Part shown: piece by piece, positions 7,579 through 14,066 of the stretch
Numbering within the stretch: position 1 is the stretch's first letter
Layout of the letters: each line of letters opens with the position of its first letter
Source: Planctomycetota bacterium
Lineage (GTDB): Bacteria; Planctomycetota; PUPC01; DSUN01
Direction: 5' to 3'
Length of the DNA: 19,367 bases
Assembly: GCA_016872875.1 (NCBI GenBank)
Contig: VGYW01000118.1
Span: forward strand, 1-19,367
Position numbers and translations under genes: made by a program
The notes under the pieces: model-generated
What the model saw: the letters and a program-made list of their open reading frames with translations, nothing else
The model's database searches: none
Told to the model about the DNA's origin: nothing

Positions 7579-8391
7579 TCAGAGATTGGCCTTGAGCCAG
7601 GCGCAGCACTTGGCGTAGCCCACGCCGCCGGCGGCCTCGGGGCCTTCGTATTCGGCGCACCATACGCCGTCGTAGCCGGCCTTGCGCAGGCACGCGATGG
7701 CGCGCTTGAGGTTGATCTCGCCCTCGCCGAGGGCCGCGCCCTTGTAGTTGGCGAGCGAACCCGTGCCGTCCTTCAGGTGGGTGTGGAAGACGTAGGGGGC
7801 GATGATCTCGTAGTAGCGGCCAATCGTCGCCAGGTCGTGGCCGGCCCATCTGTAGTTCATCGTGTCGAGGTTGGAGCCGACGTTTTTGGAGCCGACGGCC
7901 TTGAAGATGCGCACCTGGAGGTCGGCGTCGTTGGTCACGTGGCCGTGGTTGTCCACGGCGAGCTTGATGCCCGCGGGCTCGATGAAGGGCACACAGCGGC
8001 GGAGGCAGCCGGCGATGGCCGCTTCGTACTGCTCGGGCGGCACGGCGTCCTTCTTCCAGCCCCCCTCGGTGCGGATGACGTCGGTGCCCACCACGGGCGC
8101 GAGGTCGAGGCAGATGCGCTTCATCCGCTCCACCTGGGCCTTGATCGCCGCTTCGTCGAGCAGGACGAAGTCGTTGCCGGCCGACAGGCAGCCGGCCTTG
8201 ATGCCGCGGTCGTCCATCTGCTTGCGGGCCTCCTTCGCCCTCGCCACGGGGTCGGCGGTATCCTTGTCCCACACGTCGCCGATGGCCACCTCGATGTACT
8301 CGAAGCCCGTCCTCGCACAGTAGTCGAGGAACTGAATCCAATCGAAGCCCGGGAAGTTGTAGTGGATGACCCCGATCTTCGGTTTGGACAT
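7579..8391 (-). CDS. Sugar phosphate isomerase/epimerase (AP endonuclease 2-like TIM barrel)
   Basis: This 270-residue protein fits the xylose-isomerase-like TIM-barrel family (sugar phosphate isomerases/epimerases). Members use a divalent metal to isomerise or epimerise sugars or inositol derivatives. Candidate metal-binding and catalytic acids lie at the expected strand ends: RTEGG, KLAVDNHGH, GSNLDTMN, VFHTHLKD, LGEGEI and CAEYEG. The start begins MSKPKIGVIHYNFPG, with GAGGAG 7 nt before the ATG and no signal peptide, so it should be cytoplasmic. The length is normal for the family. It is divergent from the sodium:solute symporter at 8712, which suggests uptake and conversion of one sugar or polyol; the substrate cannot be read from the sequence. 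An inosose isomerase or a tagatose/allulose-type epimerase are alternatives. Confidence 0.88.
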   Translation of the reverse strand: MSKPKIGVIHYNFPGFDWIQFLDYCARTGFEYIEVAIGDVWDKDTADPVARAKEARKQMDDRGIKAGCLSAGNDFVLLDEAAIKAQVERMKRICLDLAPVVGTDVIRTEGGWKKDAVPPEQYEAAIAGCLRRCVPFIEPAGIKLAVDNHGHVTNDADLQVRIFKAVGSKNVGSNLDTMNYRWAGHDLATIGRYYEIIAPYVFHTHLKDGTGSLANYKGAALGEGEINLKRAIACLRKAGYDGVWCAEYEGPEAAGGVGYAKCCAWLKANL

Positions 8392-8453
8392 TGCCGCACT
8401 CCTCTCGACGCCTCCCGTTGCTGCCGCGAGCCCTGAACCATCCGTGGGAAGGG

Positions 8454-8482
8454 ATTATAGTCGCAGGCCGGGCCGAAGGCAA
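8454..8482 (-). promoter_or_regulatory. Sigma70-like promoter of isomerase gene
   Basis: On the minus strand TTGCCT (complement of 8477-8482) and TATAAT (complement of 8454-8459) are separated by 17 nt. The -10 box lies about 60 nt upstream of the isomerase start codon. Confidence 0.65.
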
Positions 8483-8550
8483 GTCAGGAATGCTCGCAGC
8501 GTCAAGCCTGCGAATGGGGATGGCAGACCACTGCGGCAGCCGTCGCGCGG

Positions 8551-8602
8551 CCGTGAGGGGGAGGATGGTGCGCCCACCGCGCCCGTCCTCCCCCATTCAC
8601 GG
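8551..8602. promoter_or_regulatory. Inverted repeat between divergent promoters
   Basis: CCGTGA-GGGGGAGGA (8551-8565) is complementary to TCCTCCCCC-AT-TCACGG (8586-8602), a 15-bp match interrupted by a 2-nt bulge, with a 20-nt centre. It lies between the -35 boxes of the two divergent promoters, where an operator for a shared regulator could sit. No candidate regulator gene is adjacent. Confidence 0.4.
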
Positions 8603-8627
8603 GCCGCGGGACTCCCCGGCGTGATGC

Positions 8628-8655
8628 TTGTGTGCCCGGCCGCTTTCCGTATAAT
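8628..8655 (+). promoter_or_regulatory. Sigma70-like promoter of symporter gene
   Basis: TTGTGT (8628-8633) and a consensus TATAAT (8650-8655) are separated by 16 nt. The predicted transcript starts near 8662 and has a leader of about 50 nt with GGAGG (8700-8704) before the ATG at 8712. Confidence 0.65.
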
Positions 8656-8711
8656 CGCTGCCCGGCGGACCGTCTTCAGAAACCGCAAAGCAACGAGACC
8701 GGAGGCGGGGC

Positions 8712-10361
8712 ATGACGGGACTTGTTGGGTTGGACTGGGCGGTGATCGCGGCGTACTTCGCGGGGATCGCCGCGGTGGGCTGGTGGTCGTCGCGGCACCA
8801 GGAGTCGTCGGCGGACTACTTCCTGGCGAGCCGCAACGCCGGCTGGTTCATCATCGGCGGGTCGCTGTTCGCGACGAACATCGGCTCGGAGCACATCGTG
8901 GGCCTCGCGGGGTCGGGCGCGGAGAGCGGCATGGCGATGGCCCACTACGAGCTCCACGCCTGGTGCATCCTGGTGCTCGGCTGGGTGTTCGTGCCCTTCT
9001 ACTGGCGGGCCGCCGTCTTCACCACGCCCGAGTTCCTCGAGAAGCGCTACAACTCCACCGTCCGCTGGATTCTCTCGGTGGTGAGCCTGGTGGCCTATGT
9101 GTTCACGAAGGTCAGCGTGACCGTCTACGCGGGCGGGGTGGTGTTCAACACGCTGCTGCCGGCGGGGACGTTTGGGCGGTTGGACAACTTCTGGGTTGGG
9201 GCGGCGACGACGGTGGTGGCGACAGGCATCTACACGGTCTTCGGAGGGCTGAGGGCCGTGCTTTGGACCGACACGGCCATGGTCTTCGTCCTCCTTACGG
9301 GGTCGTTGTGCATCACCGCGATCGGGCTCAACGAGGTCGGCGGCTGGGGGGAGTTGCGGCGCTTGTTGTCCGACACCCAGCACTTCAACATGTGGCGGCC
9401 GGCCAGCGACCCCGAGTACCCCTGGGCCGGCATGCTCTTCGGCGCGCCCATCGTGGGCATGTGGTACTGGTGCACCGACCAGTATATCGTCCAGCGGACC
9501 CTCGCGGCGCGGAACATGCAGCAGGCACGCCGTGGCACCATCTGGGGGGCATACCTCAAGCTCACGCCTGTGTTCCTCTTCATCGTGCCTGGGATGATCG
9601 CCTTCGCGCTCGCCAAGCAAGGCAAGATCACCTTGGCACATTCGGACCAGGCCTTTCCCGTCCTGGTCCAGGCATTGCTCGGGCCGGGCCTGAGGGGGCT
9701 TGTGGTGGCCGGGCTGCTGGCCGCGCTGATGAGCTCGCTGTCGTCGCTCTTCAACTCCGCGGCCACGCTGTTCACGGTGGACATCTACGAGAAGCTCCGC
9801 CCTGGGCGTTCCGAGCGCGAGCTGGTGCGGGTGGGCCGCATCGCCACCGCGGTGGTGGTGCTCCTCGGCATCGCCTGGATTCCGGTCATGCGGTTCGTGG
9901 CGGGGGGACTCTACCAGTACCTCCAACGCGTGCAGGCGTACCTCGGGCCGCCGATCACGGCGGTGTTCTTCCTGGGCATCTTCATCAGGCGGGTGAACGG
10001 CGCGGGCGCCCTGGCCGGCCTCGTGTGCGGGTTCCTCCTCGGCATGGCCAAGCTCGCCGCACAGGTGCTCGCAGGCATCGAGCCGCTCAGCGAGAAGCTC
10101 CCCCCCTGGCTCGTGGCGTTCGGGAAGTTCAACTTCCTCTACTTCTGTCTCGTCCTTTTCGCCGTCAGCGTTGTGACTGTGGTAGTTGTGAGCCTCCTCA
10201 CGAGCCGCCCGCCCGAGGAAAAGCTCAAGGGGCTGACCTACGCCACCGTGACCGCCGAGGGGCGGGACGAGGCGCGCCGCTCCTGGGGCGCCTGGGAGGT
10301 CGTTCACACCCTCATCATCCTGGGGGCCATCGCAGCCGTCTACCTCTACTTCACAGGCTGA
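8712..10361 (+). CDS. Sodium:solute symporter, SGLT-like (SSS family)
   Basis: This 549-residue inner-membrane protein has many hydrophobic helices and closely follows SGLT-type symporters, which use the sodium gradient to import sugars or related solutes. Residues 56-67 contain NIGSEHIVGLAG, the counterpart of the SGLT sugar-site helix. W251-Y-W-C-T-D-Q257 matches the family's WYWCTDQ signature. M340-SSLSS followed by LFNSAATLFTVDIY matches the second signature and supplies the serines expected at the Na2 site. D187 in GGLRAVLWTD corresponds to the aspartate important for sodium coupling in vSGLT. GGAGG stands 7 nt before the start. The last 11 nt overlap the end of the convergent chromate transporter gene. 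Together with the divergent isomerase this suggests a carbohydrate uptake pair. The solute is not determined; glucose, galactose or myo-inositol are possibilities. Confidence 0.92.
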   Translation: MTGLVGLDWAVIAAYFAGIAAVGWWSSRHQESSADYFLASRNAGWFIIGGSLFATNIGSEHIVGLAGSGAESGMAMAHYELHAWCILVLGWVFVPFYWRAAVFTTPEFLEKRYNSTVRWILSVVSLVAYVFTKVSVTVYAGGVVFNTLLPAGTFGRLDNFWVGAATTVVATGIYTVFGGLRAVLWTDTAMVFVLLTGSLCITAIGLNEVGGWGELRRLLSDTQHFNMWRPASDPEYPWAGMLFGAPIVGMWYWCTDQYIVQRTLAARNMQQARRGTIWGAYLKLTPVFLFIVPGMIAFALAKQGKITLAHSDQAFPVLVQALLGPGLRGLVVAGLLAALMSSLSSLFNSAATLFTVDIYEKLRPGRSERELVRVGRIATAVVVLLGIAWIPVMRFVAGGLYQYLQRVQAYLGPPITAVFFLGIFIRRVNGAGALAGLVCGFLLGMAKLAAQVLAGIEPLSEKLPPWLVAFGKFNFLYFCLVLFAVSVVTVVVVSLLTSRPPEEKLKGLTYATVTAEGRDEARRSWGAWEVVHTLIILGAIAAVYLYFTG

Positions 10362-11559
10362 GGAGCCAGCCGGCGGCGGCCCCGCCGAGGATGAGCCAGG
10401 CCGCGTTCACCCGCCAGACGCTGCCCACCACGGACGCCGCGATGGCGATGGCCCACGCCGGCCACGCCGTCAGCGTCTCACGGCCCAGCCTAACCCCCAC
10501 GGCCACCATCAGCGCCACCGAGGCGATGTTGACGGAATCGAGGAACGCCGCGCTCCAACGCGACTTGCGCAGCTTCGGCACGACGGGACTCAACAGGACG
10601 ACGAAGACGAACGACGGGAGGAAGACGGCGACAGTGGCCACCGCGGCCCCGGCTCCGCCGAGGAGCAGGTAGCCGATGAAGGCCGCCGTCGAGAGCAGCG
10701 GGCCGGGCGTGACCTGTCCTGCCGCAATCGCATCCATCAACTGCTGCTGCGTGAGCCACTGGTAGTCGCGGACAAGGCCCTGCTCCAGGAACGCGACGAG
10801 GACGTATCCGCTGCCATAGAGGACGGCGCCAACCTTCAGGAAGAACAGGCCCAGCGCCCACAGAGACACCGCGGCAGCCGTCCCCGCTGCCGCACCAGAC
10901 ACGAGGGCACGGGAGGGCAGGGCAATGGAGGCCGTTGCCACGCAAGCGGTGGAACCACCGCCTGAGGGCGGCGGGAGGGGTTTCGAGGACGACGACGAGG
11001 ACGAGGACGATTGCTGGAGCGCGAGCCAGACCATCCCCACAAGCCCGCCGGCGAAGAGCAGCAGAATCTCATTGAGCCCAACCATCGCGGCCGCGAGCAC
11101 GGCGGCGCCCACCGCGGCCACTCGCCAGCCCTTCAGCGCCGTCCGCCCAAGCCGCAGCACCGCCACAAGGATGACCGCGAGCACCGCCGGCTTTGCGCCC
11201 GCGAGAAACGGCGCGAGCTCGGGGAGGGAGCCGTAGCGCAGGTAGGCCCAGGCCAGCGCAACCGAGATGATGGTTCCTGGGATGATGAAGCAGGCCCCGG
11301 CCGCGAGGAGCCCGAGCCAGCCGCGGCGCAGGTAGCCGACGTGGATCGCCATCTCCGTGGCGTTCGGGCCGGGGATGAGGTTCGTCGCGCCCACGAGGTC
11401 GAGGAAATACTCGCGCGAGAGCCACTTGCGGCGGGCGACGACCTCGTCCTCCATGAGCGCGATGTGTCCCGCCGGCCCCCCGAAGCTCAGCGTGCCCAGC
11501 TTGAGGAACAGCCGCACCACTTCCCAAAGCGATGATCGAGGGGCTTCGGCGTCTGCCAT
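10351..11559 (-). CDS. chrA: Chromate transporter, two-domain (CHR family)
   Basis: This 402-residue membrane protein has the two homologous CHR domains of long-chain ChrA proteins, which export chromate in characterised members. The first domain shows FGGP (residues 26-29), a basic-acidic loop with ARRKWLSREYF, and NLIPGPN (60-66). The second shows VGAVLYGSGYV, LTQQQLMDAIAAGQVTPGP and a long hydrophobic tail. A serine run followed by Lys-Pro-Leu-Pro (about residues 182-200) links the two halves and is encoded by an imperfect GAC/GAG triplet tract near 10985-11012. I chose the ATG at 11559 because GGAG lies 9 nt before it; a TTG three codons upstream has no room for a ribosome binding site. 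It lies 47 nt downstream of the GH43-like gene on the same strand and is probably the last gene of that operon. The native substrate may be chromate, sulfate or another oxyanion. Confidence 0.9.
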   Translation of the reverse strand: MADAEAPRSSLWEVVRLFLKLGTLSFGGPAGHIALMEDEVVARRKWLSREYFLDLVGATNLIPGPNATEMAIHVGYLRRGWLGLLAAGACFIIPGTIISVALAWAYLRYGSLPELAPFLAGAKPAVLAVILVAVLRLGRTALKGWRVAAVGAAVLAAAMVGLNEILLLFAGGLVGMVWLALQQSSSSSSSSSKPLPPPSGGGSTACVATASIALPSRALVSGAAAGTAAAVSLWALGLFFLKVGAVLYGSGYVLVAFLEQGLVRDYQWLTQQQLMDAIAAGQVTPGPLLSTAAFIGYLLLGGAGAAVATVAVFLPSFVFVVLLSPVVPKLRKSRWSAAFLDSVNIASVALMVAVGVRLGRETLTAWPAWAIAIAASVVGSVWRVNAAWLILGGAAAGWLLSL

Positions 11560-11606
11560 TCCGCGCAACTCCGCACGTCTTCCGTCCGCAACCCTTCAGG
11601 GGAAAG

Positions 11607-12635
11607 TCACGGCTCCTCGCTCAACTCTGCGATGGCGATGCCGGATTCGCCGGCCACGGAGTAGAGGAGATATGTCCTCCCGTCCTCCGCGAAGACGGCC
11701 GGGTCGCGGAGCGCGTTCTCGCGCCCGCGAGCCGCGCCCGCCGAGGAGGGCCTCAGGGGCAGGTCGGAGCCCTCGTACTGGTGCTCGGGCCTCAGGACTT
11801 CTTCGGGCGCGGAGGCGCGCCAGGCCCGCCAGTCCTGGCCGAGCTCGATGCGGCAGCGCAGGATGCGCTCGGGCGAATCGGCGATGTTCGAGTAGTACAC
11901 CCACAGCGCGTTCCCCACGCGGCTCACTGCCACGTGGCGGGGGCCGGGCTTGTTGTAGACTGGCCGGTCCCGCCCCTCCGCGCCCGGCATCGGGTCGGGG
12001 CCTGCCTCGAAGCCGCCAAGGCCGTCCTTCGACCGCCAGAGGAGTCCGCCCTTCGACATCCCGTACCACATCCCGTCGTGGCGGAAGGCGCGGAAGTAGA
12101 ACGGGCAGAGCGGCTCGCCCCACGCCTTGAAGCTCAGGCCGTCCGATGAAAGAGCCACGAACGTCATCTGGTCCTTGCCCGCCTTTCCGAGGGCGTGGAA
12201 GTAGAGGCGAATCTCCTTCCGCTCGGGCACCACGACGGCATCGGGCGACGCCACGTGGCCCTTGCACCCCGGCGCGTCCTTGAGCGACAACACCCCTGTC
12301 TTGTGGACGCGCCACGGCCCCTCCAGCCTGTCGGCGATGGCAAGGCGAATGTAGCTGCCCCCGTGATGAGCGAAGTAGAGATAGTAGCGTCCCAGCGGCT
12401 TCTCCACCCAGTCGGGCACCCGAATCAACGACGCGCCGTTGATATTCGCGCCGTCCTTGCCTGGCAGCATCTCTGGCCTGATGATCGGGTTCTGCTCGAA
12501 CTGCACCACCTTCAGCATCTTCTTCCCCTGCTCGACGCCCCGCGCCATCGCCCCAGCCGCCAGCAGGGCGGCGAGGACCCATGCAATGGCCTTCCCTTTG
12601 CCAGTTGCCCTCGGCGTCAGTTGCGTGGACAGCAT
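11607..12635 (-). CDS. Secreted GH43-like five-bladed propeller protein, putative glycosidase
   Basis: This 342-residue protein has an N-terminal signal-like segment (about residues 14-32, hydrophobic and ending AMARG). The body resembles GH43/GH117-like beta-propeller proteins, with NPIIRPEMLPG, an NGASL blade start, YYLYFAHHGG followed by IRLAIADRLEGPW, a SPDAVVVPE blade, and a last blade LRDPAVFAEDGRTYLLYSVAGESGIAIAEL. Family members act on arabinan, xylan or galactan-type glycans, but I cannot assign the catalytic acids confidently, so the enzyme activity is inferred. GGAG lies 6 nt before the ATG. The gene begins 1 nt after the stop of the AlbA_2 regulator gene, so the two are very likely cotranscribed and translationally coupled. 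Confidence 0.7.
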   Translation of the reverse strand: MLSTQLTPRATGKGKAIAWVLAALLAAGAMARGVEQGKKMLKVVQFEQNPIIRPEMLPGKDGANINGASLIRVPDWVEKPLGRYYLYFAHHGGSYIRLAIADRLEGPWRVHKTGVLSLKDAPGCKGHVASPDAVVVPERKEIRLYFHALGKAGKDQMTFVALSSDGLSFKAWGEPLCPFYFRAFRHDGMWYGMSKGGLLWRSKDGLGGFEAGPDPMPGAEGRDRPVYNKPGPRHVAVSRVGNALWVYYSNIADSPERILRCRIELGQDWRAWRASAPEEVLRPEHQYEGSDLPLRPSSAGAARGRENALRDPAVFAEDGRTYLLYSVAGESGIAIAELSEEP

Positions 12636-12636
12636 G

Positions 12637-13869
12637 TCACACTCCGGAGGGAGTGCGTGCGCGGAGGACGACGCGGAAGTGTCCGCCGCTGAGGTCGAAG
12701 TCGGGCTCGGGGAGGGCCGCCTCGCGCATGACGCGAATCATCTCGGGCACCCCCATGCCCAGGGTCTCGCGCCCCAGGAGGCGGTTGAGGAGTGTGGCGA
12801 TGGTGGGGTTCCTGCGCTGCGAGATGCCGCCGAGGCGGATGCTCTCGAGGCTGAGCTGGTTGAGCAGGCCGCCGGGGTTGATGAGCTCAACTCGGTCGTC
12901 GAAGACGAAGATGCGGGTCTGGGAGGCAGCGCGGTAGTCGCGGTGCATGAGGGCGTTGCGGAGGGCCTCGCGGACGGCGAGTTGCGGGATGTAGACCTCG
13001 GGCGGCACGCCGAGCTCGGTCCTCTGCCAGCCCTCGACGCGTGAGGGGGAACGGAGCTGCTCGTCGAGGAAGGCGGCGGCTGCGGCGTACTGCGCGGCGA
13101 GCGGGCCGCCGATCTCCTTGCGAGCCTGGAACTCGCTGGTGGCCTCGACGCCCCGGATGCGGACGATGGAGACGCGGGCGTCGGGGAACCAGCGGGCGGG
13201 GTCGGTGCCGAAGAACAGGATGCCGGCCACGGTGGGAGTGCCGCCCGCGCCCGTGCACCGCAGAGCCTGAAGGTAGCGCTCCACCGTGGCGGCGTCGAGC
13301 TCCGCGCGGCTCAAGAGCGGGTAGACCCGAAGAAGGAAGGCGCTGAACGCGGCCTCGTCGAAGTCCGCGCGAGTGGCACCGCCAACAGCCTGTTCATCGT
13401 AGTGGAAGTCCACCGACTCAAGAAGGCGCCGCAGTTCGTCCCTTCTGGCCACGCGGGTCTGGTTCGCATCGCGGACGTAGTGCTCGCGGCCTCCGCGATA
13501 GGGACGGCCTGGGGCGAAGGCCGGCACGTCCACAATGAGGACGGCTTTGCCCTGGACTTCGGCCTTCTCAAGGGCGCACGTGACGGGCGGCTCGATGGCG
13601 GTCTGGCACAGGCTGGCCACGCGGCTCAACAGATCGTCGGCCTGTTCGCGGGTGCCGATGCCTGTCACGGAGCCGTCGTCCTCAACTCCCAGGATGATCC
13701 ATCCGCCGCGGGTGTTGGCGAAGGCAGAGAGGCTGCGGGTCAGCGCGTCCAGCAGGGCGCGGGTCTCTCGCTTCTTCTTCAGGAAGCCCGTCGCCGCCAC
13801 GCTCTTCAGCTCGGTGACGGAGTCTTCCCCGAGGCGGATGCGTTCCAGGATGCGCGCTTCCTCTGCCAT
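12637..13869 (-). CDS. AlbA_2-domain putative transcriptional regulator with GHKL-like ATPase C-terminus (COG2865-like)
   Basis: This 410-residue protein has an N-terminal Schlafen AlbA_2 domain (about residues 8-150): E-x-K-S-x near residue 19, LSAFANTRGGWIILGVEDDGSVTGI and the HYVRDANQTRVARRDEL segment. The middle contains GGTPTVAGILFFG. The C-terminus resembles the HATPase_c_4 module, with R300-EALRNALMHRDY312 as an N-box and INPGGLL as a G-box. Relatives are annotated as predicted transcriptional regulators or ATP-dependent helicase-like proteins, and some belong to defence or stress loci, but the biochemical role is poorly established. GAGGT lies 5 nt before the ATG. It is the first gene of a minus-strand operon with the GH43-like and chrA genes and is divergent from the GH127 operon, so it could regulate either. 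That control is inference. Confidence 0.85.
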   Translation of the reverse strand: MAEEARILERIRLGEDSVTELKSVAATGFLKKKRETRALLDALTRSLSAFANTRGGWIILGVEDDGSVTGIGTREQADDLLSRVASLCQTAIEPPVTCALEKAEVQGKAVLIVDVPAFAPGRPYRGGREHYVRDANQTRVARRDELRRLLESVDFHYDEQAVGGATRADFDEAAFSAFLLRVYPLLSRAELDAATVERYLQALRCTGAGGTPTVAGILFFGTDPARWFPDARVSIVRIRGVEATSEFQARKEIGGPLAAQYAAAAAFLDEQLRSPSRVEGWQRTELGVPPEVYIPQLAVREALRNALMHRDYRAASQTRIFVFDDRVELINPGGLLNQLSLESIRLGGISQRRNPTIATLLNRLLGRETLGMGVPEMIRVMREAALPEPDFDLSGGHFRVVLRARTPSGV

Positions 13870-13986
13870 TATCTACCTCAGGTGAGCCTTGCGACGACGC
13901 CCGGCGAGTGGCCGCGCCACGATTCGCCGTCTTGTCTGCGCACAGATCGTTCCGCTCAGCCCTCTTTGCCACTAACCGGCAGGCTG

Positions 13987-14017
13987 TTGGCAAGCCATCG
14001 CGGACGCGCGCTATAAT
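13987..14017 (+). promoter_or_regulatory. Putative promoter of GH127 operon
   Basis: TTGGCA (13987-13992) and a consensus TATAAT (14012-14017) are separated by 19 nt, slightly longer than ideal. The -10 box lies 50 nt before the ATG at 14067, in the 197-bp divergent region shared with the AlbA_2 regulator gene. No clear minus-strand promoter was found there. Confidence 0.5.
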
Positions 14018-14066
14018 ACCACTTGCGCGCACACTGGTCAACGTCCTTGGGCAAGTGAGGAAAGCT

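Noticed and set aside
7206..7618. Two + strand open frames between HEAT gene 3 and the isomerase gene
   Set aside because: No ribosome binding site, no family, and the second runs into the isomerase gene on the other strand.
13908..14066. A 53-codon N-terminal extension of the GH127 gene
   Set aside because: A well-placed GAGG and a signal peptide start at ATG 14067, and the TATAAT box lies inside the extension.
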